Shown here: one piece after another, positions 49,589 through 61,730 of the stretch | Position numbering within the stretch: the first letter of the stretch is position 1 | How the letters are laid out: every line of letters starts with the position of its first letter | Assembly (NCBI RefSeq): GCF_963662255.1 | Contig: NC_085052.1 | Location: 30,948,654 to 31,012,653, forward strand | Source: Cinclus cinclus | Lineage: Eukaryota > Chordata > Aves > Passeriformes > Cinclidae | Reading direction: 5' to 3' | Length of the DNA stretch: 64,000 nt | The notes under the pieces: generated by a model | What the model was told of the DNA's origin: nothing | Seen by the model: only the letters and a program-made list of their open reading frames with translations | The model's database searches: none | Program-made: the position numbers and the translations under genes

Positions 49589-52500
49589 GGAGGGAAATAA
49601 CTGTACTGTACTTGAGTGCTCCCCACAGCTCACTGATACTAGCTGGTCATCCTGACAGTGCTCAAACACCCTTGGACCTGTAATTTCAGAAAGCATTTTT
49701 GTTGGTGTAAACTAATACAGCTCTGCTGGCTCAAAATTTTGATTGAGTCTGAAGCCTTCAGTTGTTAAACAACTGTGTTTTTACACGTTGGGAAACTCAA
49801 TTCTTAAGCACCCTTAAAAATTTAAGGGAGTGAAGTCCACTGTGTTAATTTTAGATCAGCCCAGAGACCAGGGATTGTGTGATCTCTTCCAGTCCTAATT
49901 TCAGGAAACTAGAATTATTGCATCAGAAACATGTTCCTTCCTCCTCATACATGTTCTTTTATTCCTTTTCCTGTTGCCGTTAGTACCAAAAGTGCAAGAA
50001 ATAGTGCTTTATTTAGTCAGGATTGTTTGGAGACTTTTTTAAAATATAGCCTTGACCCGTAGAGACAGTCAGTCATGAAAGAACCATCTTAGTGGGAGAA
50101 AAAGCTTAGTCTGAAAGAAGGGGCTACGTATTTTTACTGGTTTGTGCTTACAGAAAAACAGAATAGAAAAATGTAAATATCTTTGTAAATCACAATTTAG
50201 TGCTGTGCTACACTGAATTAAAACCTGCTGTGGAATCCTTGTCCCCAGAAAGTACTATTCACTTTATCCACTGAGCTGGTCTCTCAGGGCTGTTCAACAG
50301 AATGTGCTGCATTACATTAGGGCTGACTTTTCTTTGTTTTCTTTTCTGATCACTGGAATGAAGAGAAGAATGAGATTATCTGACAGTACTGGACACAAAA
50401 TCCTCCCCTTATTACTGAGGCTGCAGCAGTGAACAAGGACCTGCCTGGGAAGAGGTTATGGAGAACACCTGATGGTGAGACAGGAGCAAACCCTCCCCCA
50501 GGGTCTGCATGGCCCTGGGTACCTGTGTGGACTGGTGATGGAAGGGAAAAGGCAGTGGGAGGGCAGGGAGTGTTGTGTTCCTGTGCTCAGGGCTTTGCAG
50601 TGATGCAGGTCCTTGTTTTACAGATGTGTGTGGGTCTTCTTGCAGTTTTGGAAGTATTTTAACACTTCCATGGAGTGTACTTTATGACTAATGTGAATTT
50701 GGTCTAGATACCTAGCTGTTTAGTACTCCTCACAGTTGCATCTGAAGTAGAGTTAAAGCTTCTCTTTCCATTCTTTTAGTGTTGGAAATGAGCTGAGAGA
50801 AGGCAGCCTACGCAGCATACAGCCCTGGGTGCCTTCCTCAGTGAAACACTGCCAGGCATTCTTTGGCATACCACCAGCAAATTCAGTTCAGTTTTGTTGA
50901 TATTTTCTTCTGCTGCATAGCCAGGAGCAGAAATACATAATTTCCAAGTGTGGAAGAATGCTCACAGCAGAGGGAAAGTCTTTAAAACTGTGAGAGTGAG
51001 TGCTTGTGAGAGTGCCTGGGGAAGGAATGAGATGCCTGCAGCGTGTTGATTGTGCTCTGTTTCTGTTTAGAGAGCTACAGCCAGCCAGTTAGGAAGCAGA
51101 AGCAGTGACAGCTCAGGTGGTCAGTCTGAAAAATGGCTTACAAATAGCATGAGTAGATGTTGTTTGACACGTTGGTTGCGGCGAATTGTTTCTGCAAATC
51201 TTTGTATTGGTTGTTAGTGGAATAACTCTCAGTATCAAATTTATTAACAAGGTTTTGTGTTCGTGATGAATTTGTGGACAGAAAAATGAGCTCCGTTAGT
51301 TGTGTAAATGGTGAATGCTTCTGGCAGAGGCGTTTTGTCCAAGTGCCTCACCATTAGTCAAAGCAGGATCTGACCAGTGCCTGCAGGACTCCCTGTGGCA
51401 GTAGAAGAACTGAAGCCTTCTCTTTCTATAGGCTACAAGACACCTTGTTCCAGAGAAGGGTTGTGTCCTTAGTCAACCTAACGTTTTTATCGTTGCTTTC
51501 TTAATCTTTGTCATAATCTTCCAGCTTTATGTTCAGTTTCATTTTGAAATAATACTCAGTTTAGGTTGAGGTTAAGGAGGGGTCATTTAGCACGTAGATT
51601 TTGTAGTGAATGTGTTTCGGATCAATCATATTGAAGCCACTCCAGGAAGTCACAGCGTGCCTAACTGCAGGTAGAGTGAGCATCCTTTAGTGCTAAAACT
51701 GAAACACCTTGTTTGTCTTTTTCATCCAGTTGCAACCTGGTAGGCCCAGGGTAGGTTGGTGTCTAGAAACATTGCCCTGGTGAAAACTCCAAGGAGCTGC
51801 CCTCTTTGGCTTGTGCACTGTACCTTCATTTACGTGCTTTGTGTTTCCTCTGCTACTGCCATTAGCACTGGAGGATATCCACTTCTGATTTGGCTCAGGA
51901 ATTGTCACACTTTTGTTGCCTCCTGCCCTCGTGTGTGGATGCTAAGAACAGACTGGAGAGGGATGGGTGGGTAGAGCTTGTGACCGAGCTCTTTGCACGG
52001 TGCCTTCTTGAGCCTGACTCACGGGCTACCAGGCACAAAGCTCCAGGTAAAACAGGACAGAATTCTGAAAATTTCAGTCTGTGCATACTGAGCTTTTAGT
52101 GGTGAATTTTTCCTGTGTTTAAATGAAGCTGAACTTTTACTAGAGCAAGAGCTACATCTGTCCACAAGTGGAAATTAGGACTCCTTAAAAAGTATAGCAA
52201 TAATCTACCAAAATACCCTGATGCTGGGCAAGAAGTTGCTATTTTCACCATAAATGGTAAACATTAAGAATGTAGATGATTTTTAATGGATTTTCCTTTC
52301 CATTTCTCAACAGCACCTAAAGCTGTCCGCACAGAACAGAGCAATTCTTTCCAGCTATTCATACTGGATAAGTGAACAAATCTTGTTATGCACACATAAC
52401 TTGTCTTGGTCTGTGATTAGGCCAGAAAGCACATTTTTACTCTCTAAAACATTTGCTATCAAGTGAGATTTAAAATGCAATCCATGTAAAGCAATTCATG

Positions 52501-53654
52501 TAGCCCAGGAGATTATCTTGGGAAATTTCATCTGATGCTGGAACCCTTTGGGCTTCACAACAGCAGCAGTATCAACAAGTTCATAGTAATAGCTGTATCT
52601 ACACAAGGCAACACAGAAACTGTGGTCTGAACAGAAAAAAAGCTACTAGACCCAAGTAGCTATGTTATAAAGCATTATTAATCCAGGAGTCCTGTGTATT
52701 TCCTGTGGTAAAATGGCATTCTTAATTTCTTCTAGGGAATGTTTTCTCAAAGCCACGTTTAAGGCAAGTAACACTTCCAAACAGATACAGCTGGTAGCAT
52801 AGTTCACTTGTGCATTAGTTATAGTTCTTATTTCTTCTTAGAAGTTCTGTTTCTGTTTCCCAAAACAATAATGGTTTTTAAAACAGATTTTTGGGCTGGA
52901 ATAAAAGTACTATTAGGAAAAAGTATTTGTTTTGCCCCCTGAATTCTACAGCAGATATCAGTGGTGTGCTGTAATGAGCTCTCCACATACTGAGTCTCTC
53001 AAAGAAATGGGCCTTGATTTTGAGTTGTGTGGTAGTATCTGCATACTCTGGTATCAATCAAAAATAACAGGCCCATTGTAAGAGTATCCTCTGGGTTTTA
53101 GTTTTATTTCCAGATCTGAGGTGGAATAAACAAGGGCCACAGTTGTTCAGCAGTCTGAATTTTTGAGTCTGTTGAAAAGTTAACACATCATGAGGAAAGA
53201 AGCTCTGAGAGCTAAAAATTCTGTCCTAGTCAACTGTGACTTCTTCCTCATTTTACTTACAGAATTACAGTCTTGGAATTCCATCATTCTCAGGCAATAT
53301 TTAGAGAACTTTAGGACATCATCCTTTATGGTGGAGCTGCAAAGTCAAAATTGCTCTGGATCCAACAGGATTTATTATGGTGATTCCTGGAGAGCATCCT
53401 GAGATGTAGATAAAAGCTGGGACACTGTGTGCTCAGCTGAGAAAGCATCAACACTGGGTCAGCATCTGAGCACAGAGATGTGACAAACCAATAGGTGAGG
53501 CAGCAATCTGTAACTAAGATTGCTGGAGTGCATGGTCTCAATTCAGAGGGGAGGGAGCATCTGGAGAAAGAAAGGATCAGGATCAGTTTCAACTGAGCAA
53601 GTAAATAGAGGCTTCATAAATATTGTATGAAAGAAGAAAATGAAGGGATGTGTG

Positions 53655-53680
53655 TAGTCTTCTTTAATAGTCTTCTTTAA
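53655..53680 (+). repeat. 13-bp perfect tandem duplication
   Basis: TAGTCTTCTTTAA occurs twice without spacer (53655-53667 and 53668-53680). Likely recent slippage. Confidence 0.9.
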
Positions 53681-55290
53681 ACTGATCTCAGGGAATTCAG
53701 GAGAGTTATAGTGCTATATATTTCATATATACATATTTCAAAGAATAGTGGGAATATTATTTGGACAGCATTGTTTTAGGCACCAGGACTCCCCCATAGG
53801 ACCAAATCCCATATAGTGCCAGTTGCTTTTTTCCCATGGGCTCATCAGCTGAGGCTTCATTTTTCAACACACTGCTTCCCAGTCCTGACAAAGCAGGAGC
53901 TGTGTCAGTGCAGGAATGCTAATCTGTCTGACAGCTCTCATGCCGGACAGTTGGCATCTCTGAATTTTGCATCAGCATGACCTGGAATGAAATACCAAAA
54001 ATGGGCAAATATCTGACAGGATGGAATTAATTGAGACTGAGTTTGCAATCTGTTTTCCTTGGAAAAAAAAAAATATTTTTTACCAGTGTGCAAATACTAA
54101 ATGATTTTTTAAAAGAAATGCATAGCTAATGGACTTGCATATGGTAACATTGTACCATTTTTTCCAGTGTAGGGATCAGTGTTAATACCAAAGGTCGCTC
54201 ATCAGCCTCACAGAAATTGAGGACCTGCTATCTCAGTGTCTCCATGAAATTTCAGAAACAGTTTTACCATTTTGTTCTATTTTAAATGAGAGTTCTCAGG
54301 TCCTCACAATAAGACTTGCAGACAGCACTTTGTAAGGATGAAACGAAGTGAAAAAGTAATGAAGCATAAGAAAAAATAGTTCAGAAAAAGGTTTAGAGTT
54401 TCTTTCCTTGTCTCCCTCATGTTTCTAAACTCCTATTTTAAATGCAAAGCAATAAATTTTCCGTATTTCATGCTGGCATTGTAATTTTTCTAATGTTTAA
54501 AGTGTACCGATTTTACTGTAGGAAAAAAATATTAAAAATGGAATAAGAATTATATGAGTGAAGAATTACTCAAAGAAGAGTCAGAACTAGAATGGGAGTC
54601 AGGACATGCATGTGGTCCTAGAGGTGTGCCCTAAATATGGAAGTTGGATTGGAATCATGCACCAATGAAGAGGACAATACATAACTAAAAGTACTCAGAA
54701 ACAAAATCTGAGGGAGACAACCATAAACACCAAGACTAAAGAGAATTAAAAGCCAACCAAACAGATGTAAACAACCCTAATGAGATTTTAGTAATACACT
54801 CAAAATAGAAGGGAAGTAAAGGAAAAGACAAGCCTAAGCATGTACTAGAACAGGGTGAAACATTCTTTCTGTTTTCATTTAAGTCATTCCTACTTACACT
54901 GGGTATGTATTTAATGAAAGTGGCATTAATGGGAAGATATAAATCAAAGCAGGTCGAATATATGTAATGGCAAAGAATGGTGTAAATACACAGGGACAGG
55001 ACCACAAAAGTCACCCCAAGGCATTTAAAAATGGGCCAGTTGCTAATGAATGCCTAAAGGAATGATGGTATTCACTTATTTAAAGGGACCTGAGTAAATC
55101 TGCAGCTGGTCATCTTCACTGTAATCCCCAGGTATGTTATGTACTAAATTATTGCCTAGACAGTTGTATAGCTTCAGGATAGTGAAGCAGTAAAAGTTAA
55201 ATACAACCAAGGCAAATCTACGAGTACTGATTACATTCATTTAACCCCCACTCTCCTTTTTTTCCCTTTTGGTTGCTCATAGTCTTGTTT

Positions 55291-55310
55291 AAAAAAAAAA
55301 TATATATATA
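55291..55310. repeat. A10 (TA)5 simple repeat
   Basis: Ten A followed by five TA units. Confidence 0.88.
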
Positions 55311-56464
55311 TTTAAGGATGTGGAGGGGGAGGGGAAGGCAGTGATAAATGGTCATTTTGGCCTAGGAGGAAAGTTAGCAGAAGGACCCCATGAAAATATG
55401 TTGTGGGAATTATGTCATTCCTATGCATTTGTAGCTGAGCAAAAAATGAGACTGAGGATTAAACCAAAAAAATTTACACTTGAAGGAAAAGGTCAGGGTA
55501 GTTCAACATAGGTTTGCTTAGGAGGACTAGCAAAAGGATTATTCAGTGCTGAATGACTCAGTGATAAAATGGCAGATGAAATCCAGTACTGATAGATGTA
55601 AAATAATGATACCAGGGAAAATAACTTCTAAGGCATATGCCATGGTAAGTTTTACCTTAGCTACTCCCATTCAGAAGGACTTTATTTTAGGTCACCGAGT
55701 GTAGTTCACTGCAAATATCATCTGTGTGCTCAGTCACACTGAAAAGGCAAATAGGCTCATAAAAATTATTAGGGCAAAATAGAAAACATCTTTATGGCAT
55801 CTATAAATCTAGGCTTTCCCTGCACAGTGAACTCAACAGGCAGCTCTGGTCACTCCTTGGAAAATGGCAGAGGGAAAGCAAATACTGAGAAGGGCAGCAG
55901 AGATGCTGAGAGGTGGGAAATGCCTTGTTTGTGCAGGTCTGGTTAGGCACAGCATGAGGACTTGTAGAAGGAACACAGCTGGGACATACAGGCACAGAAG
56001 GCACGCAGGACTTCTCATTAATTCTCAGGGTAGTCAGCAGTGCTGAGCACTGTTGCATTCAGCTATAACTCCTCTTTCCTTCAGCTAGAATTGAGTATGG
56101 ATATAGTCTCTGTGAAAGTACATGCCTTGGTCCAGGAAATTTCACTCATTTAAGCATATTTTAGTAGGGTTTTAAAGAAATATCTGTTATGGTACTATTA
56201 AATGTACTTGCAAAAAGTGCTCTCTGCCCCACAGGAAATTAGATATTTTTAATAGTGCTCTGAGTGCTCCTCAGACATGACTCCCATGAATCTCAATGTT
56301 TTTGGTCAGCGTTACGATTCTGCAGTATGAGCACATCAGTCCTTGAAAGAAGGAGTCCAGGAAGAGGGAAGATAGGCTAATTAGTGAGTTCTAGTCTGTC
56401 AAATGTCCTTTTATCTTTACCATTGAGTTCTGTGTTGTTCTGGGGTTTTATTTTCCTGATGTGA

Positions 56465-56519
56465 TTTTGTTTTGTTTTGTTGTTTTTGGTTTTTTTTTTT
56501 TTGTTTGTTTGTTTGTTTT
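56465..56519. repeat. (GTTTT)n/(GTTT)n low-complexity tract
   Basis: TTTTG repeats, a T12 run, then four GTTT units. The reverse complement would read as an A-rich retroposon-like tail, but no body is recognised beside it. Confidence 0.85.
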
Positions 56520-58579
56520 ACAATAAAGCTTCAATGTCATAATTTTTGGCATTAGAGACCATAGCAATTAGAATAGGAGACTTACATAGTATAAGTATAG
56601 AGAAAATTGTTTCTCATGGGGGAAATGACAAGCTGAATTAGTATAGTGGTTCTAATGATCTAAATATATTTTACAAGGGTTAAGGGTAATTGTTTTGCAC
56701 TTCTCGTGGTTCACAGGTAAGTCTGCTGTAATGAAGCTGCTAAAAAAGTATTTTATGTGAGGGGCATAGCCTTGCCATGCCAAACCTTCTGCCTTTCCCA
56801 CTGATTCCTCAGCTTTCCTCACTGAATGTAGCCTGAGAGCTGCAAATCTCACAGATCTGTGCATGAGCCTGTGTCATTTATACCACACTGGGATGGCATC
56901 AGCCTTCAGCATTATTGCAGAAAAGGCTCTAAATGCTTCAGTCTTCTATGTCTCATGTTCCCTTAAAACAAAGTTTGTGCTAAATTCAGTGAACTTAATT
57001 TAGACAGAACAACTCCATGCCCCATGCTTCAGCAATTGAATAAAGTTAAGAAATTGTGTAGATTTTTCAGATTCAAAAGCAAGACATGGGAGTAATTTTT
57101 ACATCTCACTGCTCAGACTAATGGTTTGGGTACAATCATTTGTCAGAGACTTACTTTTTTTAATCAATAATATCTGCATGCGAACACTGAAATCTCAATA
57201 ATTCTAAGATTCACTGATAATTTGAGTTTGCAGCATCCCGTGGCAGAGTTAGGCAGTGAGTGCCTTGGGATTGAGCCATCTCTAAGGCAGGCAGCTGCAA
57301 TAGAGAGGTGCTAGAATAAATCCTGAGAGGTTGTCCTTGTGCCTCACGTGTGTCACAGGGACCTTGTGTCCCTGGAGACCTGGCTGACAGATCTTAGAAG
57401 AGGCAAAATCCCAATTCACAAAAAGCTATGTCCAGTGATGAGAAATTTCTCAGGAAAAAAAAAATTGGCTTTGTCCACGGCACAGATTTTAGTCATCTTA
57501 ATCAGCAGCATGTGATTCTGTGGAGCTTCATTTGTTTTAAACCCAAATTAACCTCTGCTTATCTTCCGTAAATTAACACCAGGATATGACTTTTTGGAGC
57601 TGAGGTTATGTTAAAAAAGTACACATGTGCAGAAAATAATAACCAGCTAAATGGGAAGCTTGTTAATGCTTCTCTTGCAGTTATGTTCTTAATTACTTGC
57701 TTTAAAGACGAAGTGAAGCTACATGTTTTCTGTTACATTTGGTTGAAGCAGCTGTATATTGCCGCCTATTTTAATATATTTTTCTTTCTCCTTTACCTAC
57801 TGCGTCTTCACCTCCAAAATGACCCACCCCACCCAAGCAAGCCCTGAAAACATGGTGCAGCAGGACAGCTTTATCCCCTCTCTGCAGCGACTGGGTGAAG
57901 TAAAAGCCAGGATCTTGCAGAGCTGGGAGTATTTCTTTAGTACAGTTCCTTCTCAGGGCTGGTGTGCTGTTTGCTCTAAGCCACCTGGCACAAGAAGTTC
58001 TGCAGGTCACAGGGAGTTCCTAAACCTATAGCTGTGACCTGCACAGGAGTTGGCTTAAGGCATGGCTCAGCTGAGACACTGTAGAGAATAGCGTTGTGTT
58101 CTTCTGTCACCTGCCTCTGTGACACAGCGTGGTGGCTCCGTGCTGTAAGAGTTATTCTGAGTGCTGACATCCATTTTGAGATTATTTTTCCTGTTATGAC
58201 CAATTCTTGCCATCGTTCTGCATACAGAGCTGTTCCTGCCCCTCCCAGCAGTAAGTTCAGTACACAGGCTGTTCTTAGAATTGGTCCATCTGTTATTTGT
58301 CCCAGGGGTGTCAAAAGAAAGAGGCCAGGTACAGAAATGGACAAGTACAAGTCTTGTACAGCAGCTGTTTGGAGAAAACTGAGGTAGATTCTGGCAATAC
58401 ATGTTAAAGACTTTTCCCTGTGACCTTGTGAAGCAAGTAGGGGAAAATGCATTTGAAAGTTAGACTAGGAGAGAACAGAATATAGATAGATTTATGGCAC
58501 TGTCAGTGAGTGAAGATGGAAGACAAAGTGCTGTTACAATTGCTGTTCTCAAAATGAAAGCTGTAAGGCAGAGTGAGTC

Positions 58580-58687
58580 CTGTGCTGGCCATCTCAGCAC
58601 AGTAAAGCTGCCAGGACAATTCCTGGCAGCACCAGTTTGTAATCTGAAAACCAGAAGCACTGGTAAAGATCATTTGTGTGTACACAC
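58580..58687. other. cluster of short perfect hairpins
   Basis: Four dyads lie end to end in 108 bp. The first has CTGTGCTG (58580-58587), a 7-base loop and CAGCACAG (58595-58602). The second has GCTGCCAGGA (58607-58616), loop CAAT and TCCTGGCAGC (58621-58630). The third has ACCAGT (58631-58636), a 22-base loop and ACTGGT (58659-58664). The last is the spacerless palindrome GTGTGTACACAC (58676-58687). Stems one and two are perfect and GC-rich. It could fold as structured RNA if transcribed, or be chance. No known RNA family is recognised, and stems of 8-10 bp are too short for a normal microRNA precursor. Confidence 0.5.
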
Positions 58688-60119
58688 CATCCTTGTGTGT
58701 ACTTCAGAGCTGGTTAAGCGTGCAGGTGCCTAAATTAATCCATATGTTGATATTAAGACTTAATGAATCCAACTGTTTCTATTTAAACTGTTGTAATGGA
58801 GGTTTCTTAATATGCTTGTATTGCAACTGGTCTCCAGCTCTGTCTCATGAATCTGTGGCTCCACAGTGAAACACAAACTAGTTTACAGCACAGCAGTCAC
58901 TCCTGAACTATGCCTTGAAGTCACATTGTGAACATACAGAACTCTATCAGCCCAGTAATTCCAAGGAAGGATTGTAATGATATTACAGACAGCATCATTG
59001 CCAGTGAGTAACAGTCTTAATGCAGAATGCCCCAAACCTTTGGTTTCATTTTGTTATGAAATCTTTAAAGACCGAGCCCTATGTCTATGTCTATGTCTGT
59101 CTTCTATTATCATTTCAGTAAGGGAAAGAAATCCTGACTCTGCTGTGGACCACTGGAATTTACCAGCACATGCTGCATTTTAGGTAAATATTTGAGGAGC
59201 AGCTCTTCAGCTTCGTGAAATGTCAGAATATTATAGGCAGCTTCCCTTATCTGCTTGTCTCTCAAGACTCTCTTCAATCTCTAGCTGTGACATAAAGAAA
59301 AAAAAAATGTGAGGAAGGGAAATGTGCTTGGGCTGTGATTGCTTCCTACCTTTGTGAGAGACTTACATGTGCCACTAGTGATGAGGTAGGAAATGCATTT
59401 AAATTTTGCTGTGTATTATGCTCCCTTTGCACTGAAATAAATAACAGGGGTGGCAGAGAGCCAGAACTGGTATGTTGCTACTGTTCATGCAATGTTTTTG
59501 AACTCTGCTCTTAGCTTGAGCCGCAGGACACTCTCGTTTCCCACCTGGAGAGCCTGGTCAGTGAGATTATGCAGAAGCTCATAGGCCCAGCTCTGGAAAC
59601 TCAGGACAGAAGTACTCAAGAACAGCAGAGGGTGCAGAGTACAGTGGAGATCTTTGCACAGGAGGCAGATTTTAGCTAGAACACTCAAAGGAAAGGTAGC
59701 AATGAGTGAATGTTTGTCCATTTGGTTGAAGGAGAAATGAGAGGAAGGATGGAGACAAGGCAGTTTCGCAATTTCCCTTTTGACTAAGATTTCTTTAATG
59801 ATTCCAGTCGCATGTCTGCTGCACTGACAGAATGGGATTAAAGGGAAGGTGGGTGGAGAGGGAGGAGGAAGGCATACTGAGTAGATTTGAAGCAGGCTGG
59901 CTTTGAAGTTTGGAACAGCAAGCACCTATAAGTACACATATGAAAGCATTGAACATTTAATTTATAATATTGACACGTTGCATTTTTTCTGCTGAGTTTT
60001 GCTACTGAAATAAGAAGTTGTACTTGAGTCATTTCACAGCATGTCAGTAATAGCAAATAACGCAATATGAGTCTTGATGTCATGTGAGTTATTGAAGGCT
60101 TCAGAGCAGCAGTGAAAAA
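58688..60119. other. non-coding stretch, no gene seen
   Basis: The longest frame is 146 codons on the minus strand (59485-59925), Leu/Pro/Ser-rich and unrecognised. A CTATGT hexamer repeat of three copies lies near 59079-59097. The CTCF-like motif at 59622-59637 is listed separately. Confidence 0.5.
59622..59637 (+). promoter_or_regulatory. CTCF-like motif
   Basis: ACAGCAGAGGGTGCAG resembles the CTCF core CCAGCAGAGGGCGC-type motif in plus orientation, with A for the first C-pair base and T for C in the GGGC block. It is a motif match by eye. Confidence 0.3.
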
Positions 60120-60870
60120 TTAAACACAAAATGAAGCACATCCAGAGGTCATTCAGTCACACCGAAGGTCCCCTGCAGTAAGCAGATGGTACAGGTGGTG
60201 AAGAGATGGTGCAAGGCTGTGCCAGTTTGAACCTTTCTGTGAGCACTGGGGCTGTGCAGGATAAGCAGGAACTCGCTGGGAACCTCCATTCAGTGTCCCC
60301 TGCCCTGAGCCCTGGAGGGAAATAGAGCGGTAACAATTCACTCCCAGCAGAGACTGAGGGAATAAGGCTGGAGATGGCTCCCTGCCAGCAGCTGCTGAGT
60401 GTGACCGGGACCATTCTGTGAGATTGTCAGGGTGTTGGTACAACTGAACCAGCAGGTGCTGAGATTTGTTACCCATTACTCACTAAAGGAGAATTGCAAT
60501 CAAAACAAGTCAGGTGTCCCTGAAGAAATGTGGGACTCCACTCACAGAGCTGAAGTAAGATAAAAACTACGAGAACTCGACACTCTTCAGGGGGATGCCA
60601 AATCCGAAAGTGTAAGATTAGATCATTCGATTCAGACAGTGGTTTATGGTCCAATAAAAACACTGATGTGCTTTGGTGCAGCAGAAGCAAAAGGCGTGGG
60701 ACAGACGCCGTGTCTCGTGTGGAGCAGCACATGGAAGATGGGGTGAACTGTACAGTGTGGCAGATGAGGAGTTCACAGAGGCAGTCAGGAGCTGTGGGCT
60801 TTGCAAAGTGCGGCTGAAAGGGCCACAAAGATTTCCCTTCATGGAAGAGAGGAGATGCAGTGAGCCTGGC
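60120..60870. other. GC- and CpG-richer patch, possible old retroelement remnant
   Basis: This patch is richer in GC and CpG than its surroundings (for example AAGGCGTGGGACAGACGCC at 60691-60709, itself a 5-bp inverted repeat) and holds overlapping open frames of 80-120 codons on both strands. A CCAATAAAAACAC word at about 60650-60662 could be a polyadenylation signal. It may be a remnant of an LTR element or another GC-rich repeat, but I recognise no LTR ends or coding domain. Confidence 0.25.
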
Positions 60871-61699
60871 GCGTTAGCGACTGAATTATTCAGTGGATTT
60901 GTGTTCCTAATCATTCATTTGCTTCATGTCAATGTCAGCTCTGTCAGCTGCTGCAAAAATATTTTTAAGTGGAGAGCTGATCACCAGTGAGGTGGTACCT
61001 GTGCTTCTGATATTATAAACTGCTAGTGTTAATAATCTTTGGCTGTTTTAACATCCTTTATATCATGACATAGGCAGGGGAGGGGCTTTATTCTGTAACA
61101 GAATAATTCCAGCAAAAAGTTTTAAGTACCTTAAAAGTATTCATTTAATTACTTTTTTTTTTGATTGAGACTGAGATATCATTAAATGAAGATAATTAAA
61201 TAGTTGTTTCCAGGCTCAAATTCAGGTCTGTTTGGCAGAATTAAAATTAATGTGGTTGTCTTGATCAAGTTTTCTTTTGCAACTATCCAAGGACTGTCTC
61301 TTCTTGGCTATATATTCCGAGAGAAATATACAGAAGATATTAAGAGTAGAAGATGCATTGTAAGGGCACTTGAACAATGTTTCCCTCTCCCCTCCTACTG
61401 ACTGTAATCCTGTGAAGTGCTGAGAGGCTGCTGAGGTTGAACCAGAGTCAAAGGAAGTACGCTTGGATAGTTAACATGCTTACTGTGTTCAATAATGACA
61501 GATAAGCCAATCAAGAATGAAAAATCCTTCTCTGTGTTATTTCCCTCTAGAAAAGAAAATGGAAATAAAGTGCTAAGTTTATATGGAGAGGTTATAAGTA
61601 GAAACTGCAGGAAATTAGTTACAAAGGATTTCATTTTACTCTAAACTTTTTCCTTATTAGTCTCTAAAAATTCTATGAATACAAAGGGGGCTTTTTAGT
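60871..61699. other. non-coding stretch, no gene seen
   Basis: AT-rich unique-looking sequence with open frames under 80 codons outside the overlap with the preceding patch. Confidence 0.5.
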
Positions 61700-61730
61700 T
61701 GTCAAAACATTTATACAAAATGTTTTGACA
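61700..61730. repeat. perfect 13-bp inverted repeat
   Basis: TGTCAAAACATTT (61700-61712) and its exact reverse complement AAATGTTTTGACA (61718-61730) are separated by the five bases ATACA. It would form a stable AT-rich hairpin. I recognise no element ends or RNA family. Confidence 0.7.

Larger units (their letters stand above)
49589..58579. other. non-coding stretch, no gene seen
   Basis: Nine kilobases without a recognisable gene. Marked items are a 13-bp tandem duplication (53655-53680), an A10(TA)5 run (55291-55310) and a T/G-rich tract (56465-56519). A 158-codon minus frame (57976-58452) has overlapping frames on both strands and no recognisable domain. A weak resemblance to a CR1 tail near 49865-49905 is not strong enough to call. 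Confidence 0.5.

Noticed and set aside
48977..49696. Open frames of 239, 213 and 176 codons on the minus strand
   Set aside because: All three lie across the two-unit minisatellite and cycle through the same peptide phases (GVTRGN, CYQRKW, VLPEEM) because 13-bp units shift the frame. They are repeat artefacts, not proteins.
49865..49905. Possible CR1 tail (TGTGATCTCTTCCAGTCC)
   Set aside because: The words resemble the CR1 3' end, but no terminal repeat or upstream block follows the expected order.
57210..57235. AATTCTAAGATTCACTG as a CR1 terminal repeat
   Set aside because: It resembles the ATTCTATG repeat weakly and nothing upstream matches CR1.
57976..58452. 158-codon minus-strand frame
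   Set aside because: It has overlapping open frames in other phases and on the opposite strand, no recognisable domain, and no convincing promoter or splice structure.
59485..59925. 146-codon minus-strand frame
   Set aside because: Leu/Pro/Ser-rich translation without a known motif; length is within what chance gives in 64 kb.
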